DNA from: an uncultured Anaerolineaceae bacterium
GTDB taxonomy: Bacteria; Chloroflexota; Anaerolineae; Anaerolineales; Anaerolineaceae
DNA length: 26,848 nucleotides
Direction of reading: 5' to 3'
Assembly (NCBI GenBank): GCA_937920255.1
Contig: CALDSL010000581.1
Coordinates: 1-26,848 of the forward strand
The position numbers and the translations under genes were made by a program. Below are positions 16,593 through 24,564 of the stretch, piece after piece. Each line of letters begins with the position of its first letter. The stretch's first letter is position 1. The notes under the pieces were generated by a model, which saw only the letters and a program-made list of their open reading frames with translations, ran no database searches and was not told the origin of the DNA.

Positions 16593-18575
16593 TCACTGCT
16601 TTACTTCCACCATTTTAATATAGTCGTCCGGAAGCACGCCGTCTGGCGCACCGCCCAACAGCTCCAGTAATTCGGCCACAATGCGAGATTTGTTCTCCGC
16701 GTCTCTACGGCTCCAGGTGCGGCTCTTGACCTCGATGAAGTAACCCATTTCCGGCTTGGTGACGTGATCGACATTGATGAAGAACTCGATATTCTTATAA
16801 TGCACCAGGAAGCGGCGGCGTTCTTTCTCGATTTCCACCTGACCGGTGGGCTTGAAGTATTCGCGGTAGAAGCGCAGCGACTGTGTGGCAGGCGCCAGGT
16901 AGCGGCTGCGTGAGAGCAGCACGCCTTCCGCGAATTCGCGCTCGCGGGTGGGGCCGATCAGGGTCAGGCGCGAGCGCACGTTGGTCACCTCGCCGTTATC
17001 GCCGATGAAGTGGTCTTCGCGGAAACGCAGGTAACCTTCGTCGGAGTCTTCGAAGGAGAAATAGGTGTCGTATTCCTTGTAATGGCGCTGGCGCAGGATG
17101 GTAAATTCGGGGCCGTTGAGGGTGTCAATCGCCGCCTGTGGGTCGCTGATGCTGGCCTTGCCCTGCACCTCAAAACTTTCCTCTTCTTCCGCGCCGCCGA
17201 TGGCGATCAGCTTGGAGAGAATATACTTCTCGCGCTGCATGAGAAATACGTCGATTTTGCGTGCATAATCCTGGCTGGCATAAAGCAAATCTTCTTCATC
17301 CAGGGTTGTGAGCTTCCTGTTGCGCATGACCCAATTGCCGTTGATCATCACGTCGGTCACGTCAGTGGCTTTGCTGGCATACACAATCTGAGCGTATACG
17401 CCGTTGTTGGGGTCGCGGCGGAAGCGCGGGGCATTGTGCAGCGGGGTGACATCCACCAGGATCAGATCGGCGCGCTTGCCCGCTTCGAGCGAGCCGGTGA
17501 GATGCCCAATATGCATCGCGTGCGCGCCCAGGCGGGTGGCCATGGCCAGAGCGGTGCGCGCCGGCAGGGCGGTCGGGTCGCCGCTGTAGCCTTTGGCGAT
17601 GAATGCCGCCAGGCGCACTTCTTCGAACATATCCAGGTCATTGTTCGAGGCCGGGCCGTCGGTGCCGATGCCGACGTTGACCCCCAGGTCAAGCATGCGC
17701 TTGACCGGCGCAAAACCGGATGCCAGCTTCATGTTGGAGGATGGGTTGTGCGCCACGCCCACGCCCGAGTGCTTCATGGTGCGTATTTCGCCTTCATCCA
17801 CGTGCACGCAGTGGGCAGCCAGCACTTTGGCGTCGAAGATGCCGTGCTTTTTCATAAACGGCACCACCGGCATGCCGGTATCGTTGCGCAGGTTCTCGAC
17901 TTCGAGCGCGGTTTCGGAGATGTGCGTGTGCAGCGGGATGTCAAACTCGGCGGCCAGGTCGGCGGTGGCGCGCAGGATTTCCGGGGTGCAGGTGTACACC
18001 GCATGCGGCGCCACCGAAGGCACCACCAGCGGATGATGCTTCCAGCGCTGGGCAAACTCGCGCGTAAGTTCGAGCGATTCTTCGAACGAGGCTGCATCCG
18101 GGGTGGGGAACTTCATCACCGACTGCGAGCAAACCGCGCGCATCCCGGCCTCAGCCGTGGCATGGGCGATGTATTCTTCAAAATAGTACATATCCGCGAA
18201 CGCGGTGACGCCGCTGCGGATCATCTCGGCGCAGGCCAGCTTGGTGCCCAGGCGCACGAAATCCGGCGAGACAAACTGGCGCTCGACCGGCATCATGTAG
18301 CCCATCAGCCACACATCCAGCCGCAGATCGTCCGCCAGCCCGCGCAGCAGAGTCATGGGTACATGCGTATGGCTGTTCACCAGGCCTGGCATCAGCACTT
18401 TGCCGCCGCAGTCGACCACATCGCCGGCGCTGTACTGCGCGCGCAAGTCATCCTCCGCGCCAACCGCGACAATGTGATCCCCCGCGATGGCGACCGCGCC
18501 TTTTTCATATTGATGGAAGTGTTCGTCCATCGTCAATACGATTGCATTTGTGAGGAGAATATCTACCGTTTCCAT
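16593..18575 (-). CDS. MTA/SAH deaminase-type amidohydrolase fused to a CYTH-like domain
   Basis: 660 residues with two domains. Residues 1 to about 440 form an amidohydrolase of the 5'-methylthioadenosine/S-adenosylhomocysteine deaminase-chlorohydrolase group. Metal ligands are H69 and H71 (NSHTH), H218 (HTHISE), and D306 (GTDGPASN), with E221 and H255 (AAHCVH) as catalytic partners; all are present. Residues about 478-650 look like a CYTH (triphosphate tunnel) domain: alternating acidic and basic strands such as YLRFRED, RSRLTLIGP, EIEKERRRFLVHY and YFIEVKSRTWS, ending in a D-A-x-x-K helix. CYTH proteins bind or hydrolyse triphosphates with divalent metal. AAGGGA precedes the ATG. It lies between cinA and glgA on the same strand. 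The deaminase substrate is not certain; the fusion is clear within one uninterrupted frame. Confidence 0.88.
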   Translation of the reverse strand: METVDILLTNAIVLTMDEHFHQYEKGAVAIAGDHIVAVGAEDDLRAQYSAGDVVDCGGKVLMPGLVNSHTHVPMTLLRGLADDLRLDVWLMGYMMPVERQFVSPDFVRLGTKLACAEMIRSGVTAFADMYYFEEYIAHATAEAGMRAVCSQSVMKFPTPDAASFEESLELTREFAQRWKHHPLVVPSVAPHAVYTCTPEILRATADLAAEFDIPLHTHISETALEVENLRNDTGMPVVPFMKKHGIFDAKVLAAHCVHVDEGEIRTMKHSGVGVAHNPSSNMKLASGFAPVKRMLDLGVNVGIGTDGPASNNDLDMFEEVRLAAFIAKGYSGDPTALPARTALAMATRLGAHAMHIGHLTGSLEAGKRADLILVDVTPLHNAPRFRRDPNNGVYAQIVYASKATDVTDVMINGNWVMRNRKLTTLDEEDLLYASQDYARKIDVFLMQREKYILSKLIAIGGAEEEESFEVQGKASISDPQAAIDTLNGPEFTILRQRHYKEYDTYFSFEDSDEGYLRFREDHFIGDNGEVTNVRSRLTLIGPTREREFAEGVLLSRSRYLAPATQSLRFYREYFKPTGQVEIEKERRRFLVHYKNIEFFINVDHVTKPEMGYFIEVKSRTWSRRDAENKSRIVAELLELLGGAPDGVLPDDYIKMVEVKQ

Positions 18576-18613
18576 TTTCCCTTATCCCAGAAGAATCTCA
18601 TTGAGAAACACGG

Positions 18614-19750
18614 TTATTCGTATTTGATAAGGTTTCGGCGGAGAAAATCAAGCGCCGTATTTACCGCCCAGTGAACCGCCATTGGAGGAGGGCCGCCGTA
18701 GTATCGCGTGAGTTGCTGTTCGCCGTCCGAACCCTTGAACAGCAAGTGGAGGGTTTGGCGTTCCGCGCCGGTCTCCAGCGCTGCGCCCAACACAACCTGG
18801 TTTTGCCTTTCAAAACCATTGACCGCCGCGCGAAGTGTTTCCTGATCCAACCCAGCCGTTTCAATGCGCGCCCGGTCGGTTTTCAAACGTCGCGCCAGTT
18901 CTCCCTGTAACCCCGATTCTACCACGGCTGGCACCACACCCTCGCTCGCCAAATAGGCCAGTATTACGCTGTCCAGTGTTTGCTCGTCTGTTCCGTAAAT
19001 TTCATTGCCTAGACGCTGGTAAATGACCTGCTCAGTTTGCTGGATCAGGCGGTCTGCCTCTTCGGGGCTGTCGGCTTTGGCGGTGATGCGTATATCCACC
19101 TGCCCGGCATGCGCCAGCAGCCCGACGGTCGGGTTGGAAAGCTGCTCCAGGTCGTCGATCAAGGCATCCACGTGCGATTCGCCCACGCCAGCGGTGTGCA
19201 GCACGCGGGCTTTGATGATGCCGCGCAGATCATAACGCTGGCGCAAATAGGGCAGCACGCGGTGCTCGTACAGGTACTCCAACTCGCGCGGCACGCCTGG
19301 CAATGAGATCACGCAGCGGTCACCGCTTTCGGCAATAAACGCTGGCGCGGTGCCGACCGGGTTCTCCACCGGGATGGCGCCGGCAGGAATAAAGGCCTGC
19401 CTGCGGTTGTTTTCCGTGGCAGCGCGGTTAAATCGCTGGAAACGGGCGGTGATCTGCTCCCACAGTTCAGGAATATACACCAACTCCACCCCCAGAGCCA
19501 GCGCCACCGCCAGCCGGGTGGGGTCATCCACCGTAGGCCCTAGACCGCCGCCGGTGATGACGATTTGCGCGCGCGAAAGCGCTTCCTGGATCACGCGCGC
19601 GATCCGTTCGGGATTATCTCCGACAACCGTGGTGCGGAAGAGATCTACGCCGGCATCCCGCAGGGCGCGCGCCAGGTAACGCGTGTTGGTATCTTGGATT
19701 TCGCCCAGCAACAGCTCGGTACCAATGGCGATGATCTCAGCTGCCGGCAT
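18614..19750 (-). CDS. cinA: CinA-like protein with degenerate C-terminal amidase domain
   Basis: 378 residues. The N-terminal half is the COG1058 MoaB-like fold (IAIGTELLLGEIQDTNT, TGGGLGPTVDDPTR at 66-79, LPGVPRELE), which in CinA has ADP-ribose pyrophosphatase activity. A KH-like segment (about 170-250) follows. The C-terminal domain normally deamidates NMN with an AESCTGG motif; here the equivalent reads VVESGLQG (276-283) and the rest is short and divergent, so deamidase activity is probably lost. The start at 19750 has GGAGG 4 bases upstream. It is first in the cinA-amidohydrolase-glgA-glgC-malQ run, with 38 bases to the next gene. A role in pyridine nucleotide repair is inferred for the first domain only. 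Confidence 0.9.
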   Translation of the reverse strand: MPAAEIIAIGTELLLGEIQDTNTRYLARALRDAGVDLFRTTVVGDNPERIARVIQEALSRAQIVITGGGLGPTVDDPTRLAVALALGVELVYIPELWEQITARFQRFNRAATENNRRQAFIPAGAIPVENPVGTAPAFIAESGDRCVISLPGVPRELEYLYEHRVLPYLRQRYDLRGIIKARVLHTAGVGESHVDALIDDLEQLSNPTVGLLAHAGQVDIRITAKADSPEEADRLIQQTEQVIYQRLGNEIYGTDEQTLDSVILAYLASEGVVPAVVESGLQGELARRLKTDRARIETAGLDQETLRAAVNGFERQNQVVLGAALETGAERQTLHLLFKGSDGEQQLTRYYGGPPPMAVHWAVNTALDFLRRNLIKYE

Positions 19751-19791
19751 TCAACCTCCGTAAAGAGATGCAAGGAAAGACAGGGATGAAG

Positions 19792-19797
19792 TACAAT
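19792..19797 (+). promoter_or_regulatory. Candidate -10 box for the glucosyltransferase-yraN-miaA run
   Basis: TACAAT lies 41 bases before the ATG at 19839, with no convincing -35 at 16-18 bases. It is the best promoter-like element in the short 19751-19838 divergent gap; no clear one is seen for cinA. Confidence 0.3.
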
Positions 19798-19838
19798 TTT
19801 CTGATACACTTGCTGCCTCTGATTGTGGTTAGTTTAGC

Positions 19839-21002
19839 ATGAAACCGAGAAAAGTCAACGAGAACCACTTGAACCAACCGCCTGCCAATCTGAAAGTGTT
19901 GATCTTTTATGCCTCGATCGGGTCGGGGCATCTTTCCGCCGCACAATCGATCCTCGAAGCGCTGGTGCTGTCCGGCGCAGGCGGTCCGGTAGCGCTGGCC
20001 GATGCGCTGCCGCCGCGTGCCAACCGCGCGGGCTTAACCAGTTTTCTTTCGGCCGTCTCCAGCGGGCTATTGCCGGGTGTATATACACGCGCCTGGGAGA
20101 GCGGCTCAATGGCTGTGCTGTTTGATCTCTCCGCGCGCCTTCCCTGGATCCGCCAGCGTGTGCTGCGGCGGGTGCGGGATGAAGCGCCGGATGTGGTGGT
20201 CTGCACGCACGCGCTGCCATGCGCCATCCTGGCGCAGCAGCCGGCGCGCGCCTACCGGCTGCTGGCCGTGGCGACTGATTTTCAGGCGCATGCCTACTGG
20301 CCGGTGCAGGGCGTTGATGGTATCGTGGTCGCCAGCCCTGCGGCCTGTGAACGGCTGCAACTACGCGGTATGCCACCCCAGCGAGTGCAGGTGTTGGGTA
20401 TTCCGGTGCGGCCGCAGTTTGCCCGCCTTCCGGCTGGCATCACCGTCACCGGAAAGGCTGGCGCTGGCCCGCTGCGCGTGCTGATCATCGCCGGTGGTGG
20501 GCGAGCCGGGCCGTACCTGCCCGTGCTGCCGAAAATCGATCGCCTGATCAGCGCGCTGTCCGCCCGACCCGTGGAGGGGGTGGAATGGTGCTTTATTTTT
20601 GGCAGCAGCCACTGGTTGCACCGGCGCGCGGAACAACGGCTGTCCGGGCGGGCGGATATTTCGCTACTGGGCCTTACGGACGATATGGCCGCCAAAATGA
20701 ACTGGGCGGATGTGGTGGTTACCAAGGCCGGCGGGTTGACCCTGGCGGAAGCCTTCGCGCTAGGTAAGCCGGTGTTGATCCTGCGGCGCGGGGCTGGCCA
20801 GGAAGCTGCCAACACTGATATCGTGCTGCAAAGCGGCGCCGGGATGGTGGTGGACAGCGCAGAGCACCTGTTGCGGACGGTGGCCATGTTTGCGCTTGAT
20901 CGTGAAATGCTGGCGGATCTCGCGCGCGGCGCGTCGGCGTTAGGCCGGCCGGATGCGGCCAACAGCATCGCCGCGTGGGTGGAGGCAGCAGGAACGCTAT
21001 GA
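19839..21002 (+). CDS. MGDG synthase/UgtP-like diacylglycerol glycosyltransferase (GT28)
   Basis: 387 residues, GT-B fold. It probably transfers a sugar from a UDP-sugar to diacylglycerol to make membrane glycolipid at the inner face of the cytoplasmic membrane. Motifs: ASIGSGHLSAAQSILEAL (25-42), the MGDG-synthase-family N-terminal hallmark; VVCTHALPC; ATDFQAHAYWPVQGVDGIVVAS; LGIPVRPQF; and the C-terminal donor-binding VTKAGGLTLAEAFALGKPVLIL, which corresponds to TKPGGxTxxEA in UgtP. MurG is a relative but lacks the GSGHxxAA spacing seen here. The sugar (glucose or galactose) cannot be told. No good RBS precedes the ATG. Its stop overlaps the yraN start as ATGA. Confidence 0.85.
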   Translation: MKPRKVNENHLNQPPANLKVLIFYASIGSGHLSAAQSILEALVLSGAGGPVALADALPPRANRAGLTSFLSAVSSGLLPGVYTRAWESGSMAVLFDLSARLPWIRQRVLRRVRDEAPDVVVCTHALPCAILAQQPARAYRLLAVATDFQAHAYWPVQGVDGIVVASPAACERLQLRGMPPQRVQVLGIPVRPQFARLPAGITVTGKAGAGPLRVLIIAGGGRAGPYLPVLPKIDRLISALSARPVEGVEWCFIFGSSHWLHRRAEQRLSGRADISLLGLTDDMAAKMNWADVVVTKAGGLTLAEAFALGKPVLILRRGAGQEAANTDIVLQSGAGMVVDSAEHLLRTVAMFALDREMLADLARGASALGRPDAANSIAAWVEAAGTL

Positions 21003-21361
21003 ACGCGCGCCAGGCGATCGGCAAATGGGGCGAAAACGTGGCCAAGGAAACCCTGCGCAACCGGGGCTGGATGGTGGCCGCGCGAAACTACCGCACGCCC
21101 TACGGTGAGCTGGACATTATCGCCCGCAAAGGGAACACCGTCTTGTTTGTCGAAGTTAAAACCCGCACCAGCGATGCTTACGGGATGCCGGAAGAATCGA
21201 TCAGCCCGTCCAAGGCAAAGCACCTGCTCGAGTCGGCGCAGTATTACTTGCAGCAGAATGGGCTGGATGATGTTGACTGGCGGGTGGACGTAATCGCCAT
21301 TCAGGGCCGGCCAAACCAGCCCAACACCCACATCGAGTGGTTTGAAAATGTACTTTCCTGA
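20999..21361 (+). CDS. yraN: YraN family (UPF0102) endonuclease-like protein
   Basis: 120 residues, the normal size. Restriction-endonuclease-like fold with the family pattern GKWGENVAKETLRNRGW, NYRTPYGELDIIA and VLFVEVKTR, giving the D and ExK residues typical of a metal-dependent nuclease centre. Function is not firmly established in the literature; recombination or DNA uptake roles have been suggested for homologues. The start at 20999 overlaps the preceding stop (ATGA), with AGGA upstream; in-frame upstream codons belong to the glucosyltransferase gene. Its 3' end overlaps miaA by 14 bases. Confidence 0.92.
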   Translation: MNARQAIGKWGENVAKETLRNRGWMVAARNYRTPYGELDIIARKGNTVLFVEVKTRTSDAYGMPEESISPSKAKHLLESAQYYLQQNGLDDVDWRVDVIAIQGRPNQPNTHIEWFENVLS

Positions 21362-22304
21362 CGTTCCCCGCCCGCTGGTGGTTATCGTCGGCCCGACGGC
21401 GGTTGGAAAGACCGCGTTTGCGCTGGCGCTGGCCGAACGTCTGGGTGGCGAGATTGTTTCCGCCGATTCGCGCCTGTTTTACCGTGGCATGGATATTGGC
21501 ACTGCCAAACCCACGTTGGAGGAATTGCGGCGCGTGCCGCATCATCTGGTGGATGTGGCCAACCCGGACGAAACCTGGAGCCTGGCCTTATTCCAGCGCG
21601 CCGCGCACCAGGCGATGGCTGAGATCCACGCCCGCCGCCGGCTGCCGTTTCTTGTGGGCGGCACCGGCCAGTATGTACGCGCAGTGACCGAGGCATGGGA
21701 ACTGCCGGAGCAGCAACCCGATCATCGCCTGCGCGATGTTTTGGAGCAGTGGGGGAGAGAGATCGGGCCGCAGGCGCTGCATCAAAAACTGGCACTGGTC
21801 GACCCCGCCGCGGCCGAAAAGATTGAGCCAAACAACATGCGCCGCACCGTGCGCGCCCTGGAGGTGATGTTCCTCACCGGCCGGCGCTTCTCGGATCAAC
21901 GCCGAAAAACTACCTCGCCCTATTCGCTCCTGCAAATCGGGCTGATCCGCCCGCGGCCGGAGCTTTACGCCCGGGTGGACGAGCGCATCGCGCTCATGCT
22001 GCGCGACGGCCTGGTGGAGGAAGTGCAGCGCCTGCTGGACGCCGGTTATGCGCCTCACCTGCCGACCATGTCGGCCATCGGCTACCGCGAAATTGCTGCC
22101 TACCTGCGCGGTGAGATGAGCCCGGAGGAGGCCGTGGCGCAGATGAAGCGCCTGACGCGCGTGTTCGTACGGCGCCAGGCCAACTGGTTCTCCAGCAGCG
22201 ATCTGTCCATCCACTGGTTCGACGCCGGCCAGACCAGCGTGGAGACCATCGAGGCATTCATCCGCTCCGGCGCGGGTTGGATTTTCCCGGCGGAAAATCT
22301 GTAG
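21348..22304 (+). CDS. miaA: tRNA dimethylallyltransferase MiaA
   Basis: 318 residues. It adds a dimethylallyl group to N6 of A37 in tRNAs that read UNN codons. Motifs: P-loop GPTAVGKT near the N-terminus, DSRLFYRGMDIGTAKPT (catalytic Asp region), HHLVDVANPDETWS, VGGTGQYVRAV, SAIGYREIAAYL and VRRQANWF. All match the family, with small changes (RLFYR for MQVYR, GQY for GLY). The start is the ATG at 21348 rather than the in-frame TTG 6 bases earlier, because the N-terminus then runs directly into PRPLVVIVGPTA. The gene begins inside yraN, and its stop codon lies within a palindromic repeat. Confidence 0.96.
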   Translation: MYFPDVPRPLVVIVGPTAVGKTAFALALAERLGGEIVSADSRLFYRGMDIGTAKPTLEELRRVPHHLVDVANPDETWSLALFQRAAHQAMAEIHARRRLPFLVGGTGQYVRAVTEAWELPEQQPDHRLRDVLEQWGREIGPQALHQKLALVDPAAAEKIEPNNMRRTVRALEVMFLTGRRFSDQRRKTTSPYSLLQIGLIRPRPELYARVDERIALMLRDGLVEEVQRLLDAGYAPHLPTMSAIGYREIAAYLRGEMSPEEAVAQMKRLTRVFVRRQANWFSSSDLSIHWFDAGQTSVETIEAFIRSGAGWIFPAENL

Positions 22305-22339
22305 GTTGGGTTTCGCAAAAAGCGCTCAACCCAACCTAC
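22301..22339. repeat. REP-like palindrome overlapping the miaA stop
   Basis: A 12-bp perfect inverted repeat: GTAGGTTGGGTT (22301-22312) pairs with its complement at 22328-22339. A small inner CGC/GCG stem forms around an A5 loop. The left arm contains the TAG stop of miaA. No T tract follows on the plus side, so it is not a standard terminator. The GTAGGTTGGGTT/AACCCAACCTAC arms resemble dispersed palindromes I recall from several bacterial phyla (memory, not a search). Confidence 0.75.
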
Positions 22340-22381
22340 GTGTGGTCAAGCAATGTTTCACACAACCAATACCCCGATAAC

Positions 22382-22413
22382 AAAAAATCGCCCCGGTGAT
22401 TTCCGGGGCGATT
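22382..22413 (-). terminator. Intrinsic terminator of ftsH
   Basis: An 11-bp GC-rich perfect stem (arms 22386-22396 and 22403-22413) with a 6-base loop, followed on the minus strand by T6. It sits 20 bases past the ftsH stop. The plus side has no T tract, so it serves ftsH only. Confidence 0.93.
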
Positions 22414-22432
22414 GGTCTCTCATAGATCGGGC

Positions 22433-24319
22433 TTAGGCCGCTGTCGGCTGGCTGCCGTTGCTGCGGTCGATGACCACCGGCGTGCCGCTGACCTTGGGGA
22501 ACGGCGGCGGGAAGATGCGTTCGAACTCCTCGCGTGAGATGGTTTCGACTTCCAGCAGGCGTTCGGCGACCGCGTCCAACTTATCCTGGTACTCGTGCAA
22601 AATCTTGCGCGCCTTCTGGTAGGCATCTTCCACCAGAGTGCGTACCTCGAGGTCAATCTTTTCGGCCACTGCTTCCGAATAGTCGCGCTGTTCCGAAATC
22701 TCGCGACCGAGGAAAATCAATTCTTCCTTCTGACCATAGACCATCGGGCCAAGTTCTGAGCTCATGCCCAGGCGGGTGACCATGGTGCGCGCCATCTGGG
22801 TGACACGTTCGATGTCGTTGGAAGCGCCGGAGGTGATGTCGTCAAACACCAGTTCTTCCGCGGCGCGCCCGCCCAGCAGGCCAACCATGTCGGCCAGCAA
22901 CTTCTTGCGCGGCATCAGGGTGCGGTCTTCCTGCGGGAGGGCTAGGGTGTAGCCGCCGGCCATGCCGCGGGCGATGATCGAAACCTTCTGCACCGGGTCA
23001 GCCTGGGGCAGCACGTTCATCACCACCGCGTGCCCAGCCTCATGGTAGGCCACGATCCGCTTTTCTTCCTTGCTGATCAGGCGGCTCTTGCGTTCGGGAC
23101 CGGCGATCACGCGTTCGATTGCTTCTTCAAACTCAGACTGCCCTATGATGCGCTTGTTGCGGCGGGCGGCCAGGATGGCGGCCTCGTTGACCATGTTTTC
23201 CAGGTCAGCGCCGACAAAACCAGGGGTCGAGCGCGCCAGCACGGTAAAGTCGACATCGCTGGCCATCGGCTTGCCCTTGATGTGCACCTTGAGGATGGCT
23301 TCGCGGCCGCGCACATCCGGGCGGTCGAGCACCACGCGGCGGTCAAAACGACCGGGGCGCAGCAGCGCGGGATCGAGGATGTCAGGGCGGTTGGTGGCGG
23401 CCATGATGATGATGTTGGTGTCGGTGTCAAAACCGTCCATCTCGACCAGCATCTGGTTTAGGGTCTGCTCGCGTTCGTCGTGGCTGCCGCCCAGGCCGGC
23501 GCCACGCTGGCGGCCGACCGCGTCAATTTCATCGACGAAAATGATGCAGGGTGAATGGCGTTTAGCCTGATCGAACAGGTCGCGCACGCGGCTGGCGCCA
23601 ACGCCGACGAACATCTCCACAAATTCCGAGCCGGAAATGGAGAAGAACGGCACGCCAGCTTCGCCAGAGACTGCCTTGGCCAGCAGGGTCTTCCCGGTGC
23701 CGGGAGGGCCGACCAGCAAAACGCCCTTGGGGATGCGCGCGCCGAGCGAGATGAACTTCTGCGGTTCACGCAGGAATTCGACCACTTCCTTCAACTCTTC
23801 CTTGGCCTCTTCCACGCCGGCCACATCGGCAAACGTGACGGTCGGCTGGTCACCGCTGAACATGCGCGCGCGCGACTTGCCGAAGGACATGGCAGCGTTG
23901 TTGCTGCCCTGCGCCTGGCGGAAAATGAAGAAGAAGGCGCCACCCAGAATCAGGAACGGCAGGATGTACCCCAGCGCGGTGATAACGCCCAACCAGGCGC
24001 TCGGCGGCCGGATTTCGATCATGACCTTGTCCGGGCTGAGCTGGTCATTGGTAACGCCCAAATCGAGGAGCTGCTGCACCAGGGTGGCATTGGCTTCCTT
24101 GGTCGATGTTCGCTGGGTTCCGTCCGCGAAGGTGATCCTCAAGCGGTCTTCATCTTCTACAATTTTCTTGATACTGTTATTCTTAATACCTGCCGCGACT
24201 TCGTTGATGGTCAACGCCTCTTGCGTCGTGTTTTGCTGCGTGAAGTTGTAAACGACCATGGCGATGATCGCAACAAACAGCAGTAGGTAGATAACATACG
24301 ATTGGTTCCGTGAACTCAC
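22433..24319 (-). CDS. ftsH: ATP-dependent zinc metalloprotease FtsH
   Basis: 628 residues. A membrane-anchored hexameric AAA+ protease that degrades misfolded membrane and regulatory proteins. TM1 is at about 8-25, an extracytoplasmic loop of about 80 residues follows, and TM2 is at about 106-133. The AAA module has Walker A GPPGTGKT (K210), Walker B IIFVDEIDAVG, and the second region of homology NRPDILDPALLRPGRFDR. The zinc site is HEAGH (H426, E427, H430), with a downstream metal-ligand region. All catalytic residues are intact. The start is the GTG at 24319, because GGAGG lies exactly 5 bases before it; the in-frame TTG 12 bases upstream is itself part of the RBS region. Confidence 0.97.
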   Translation of the reverse strand: MSSRNQSYVIYLLLFVAIIAMVVYNFTQQNTTQEALTINEVAAGIKNNSIKKIVEDEDRLRITFADGTQRTSTKEANATLVQQLLDLGVTNDQLSPDKVMIEIRPPSAWLGVITALGYILPFLILGGAFFFIFRQAQGSNNAAMSFGKSRARMFSGDQPTVTFADVAGVEEAKEELKEVVEFLREPQKFISLGARIPKGVLLVGPPGTGKTLLAKAVSGEAGVPFFSISGSEFVEMFVGVGASRVRDLFDQAKRHSPCIIFVDEIDAVGRQRGAGLGGSHDEREQTLNQMLVEMDGFDTDTNIIIMAATNRPDILDPALLRPGRFDRRVVLDRPDVRGREAILKVHIKGKPMASDVDFTVLARSTPGFVGADLENMVNEAAILAARRNKRIIGQSEFEEAIERVIAGPERKSRLISKEEKRIVAYHEAGHAVVMNVLPQADPVQKVSIIARGMAGGYTLALPQEDRTLMPRKKLLADMVGLLGGRAAEELVFDDITSGASNDIERVTQMARTMVTRLGMSSELGPMVYGQKEELIFLGREISEQRDYSEAVAEKIDLEVRTLVEDAYQKARKILHEYQDKLDAVAERLLEVETISREEFERIFPPPFPKVSGTPVVIDRSNGSQPTAA

Positions 24320-24324
24320 TGATA

Positions 24325-24329
24325 CCTCC
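24325..24329 (-). promoter_or_regulatory. Ribosome binding site that fixes the ftsH GTG start
   Basis: GGAGG on the minus strand, 5 bases before the GTG at 24319. It rules out the upstream TTG at 24331, which lies 5' of this site. Confidence 0.85.
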
Positions 24330-24341
24330 AATAAGCGACCA

Positions 24342-24360
24342 ATTCCCTTCGTCAGGGAAT
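24342..24360. promoter_or_regulatory. Inverted repeat in the ftsH 5' leader
   Basis: ATTCCCT and AGGGAAT are separated by 5 bases. It lies just downstream of the predicted ftsH start point and 12 bases before the RBS. It could be an mRNA hairpin or a repressor site controlling ftsH. It does not match the CIRCE consensus. Confidence 0.5.
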
Positions 24361-24372
24361 GACTATAACAGC

Positions 24373-24381
24373 ATTATACCA
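24373..24381 (-). promoter_or_regulatory. Extended -10 promoter of ftsH (proximal)
   Basis: TGG directly followed by perfect TATAAT on the minus strand (TGnTATAAT). The -35 region is weak (TGGAAT at 17 bases), as allowed for extended -10 promoters. The start would be near 24366, with a leader of about 47 bases. Confidence 0.7.
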
Positions 24382-24461
24382 ATCAACTTCTACGGATTCC
24401 ATAGAAAGTATAGGAATAGTTGTACTCTCTAATAGAACTCATATACGCTACCGGTAATCGA

Positions 24462-24482
24462 TGCCTGCTGCGGGCATTTTTT
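24462..24482 (+). terminator. Plus-strand terminator-like hairpin with no obvious gene
   Basis: TGCCTG-CTG-CGGGCA (6-bp stem with one G-T pair) followed by T6 on the plus strand. Both flanking genes run on the minus strand, so no annotated transcript needs it. It may end a small or antisense RNA started near the ftsH promoter, or it may be chance. Confidence 0.45.
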
Positions 24483-24515
24483 GACAGGTTCATTCAGGCG
24501 CTGCGCGCCAATTTA

Positions 24516-24544
24516 ATTATAGCTGACGATATTCAAAATGCACA
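24516..24544 (-). promoter_or_regulatory. Candidate distal promoter of ftsH
   Basis: Perfect TATAAT (24516-24521) with TGTGCA (24539-24544, 3 of 6 matches to TTGACA) at exactly 17 bases on the minus strand. It would give a leader of about 190 bases passing through two hairpins. The -35 match is weak. Confidence 0.4.
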
Positions 24545-24564
24545 CCCTGAATATTCTCCGGCGG

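Noticed and set aside
17010..18674. A 554-codon plus-strand open frame across the amidohydrolase gene
   Set aside because: Antisense to a well-supported enzyme; His/Arg/Gly-rich with no motif, and it runs into the cinA 3' end. Shadow frame.
20294..21331. A 345-codon minus-strand open frame across the glucosyltransferase and yraN
   Set aside because: It spans two well-supported plus-strand genes that overlap by ATGA. No domain is visible.
22301..22339. The palindrome after miaA as an intrinsic terminator
   Set aside because: No T tract follows on the plus strand, and the stem starts at the stop codon. It is better explained as a REP-like repeat.
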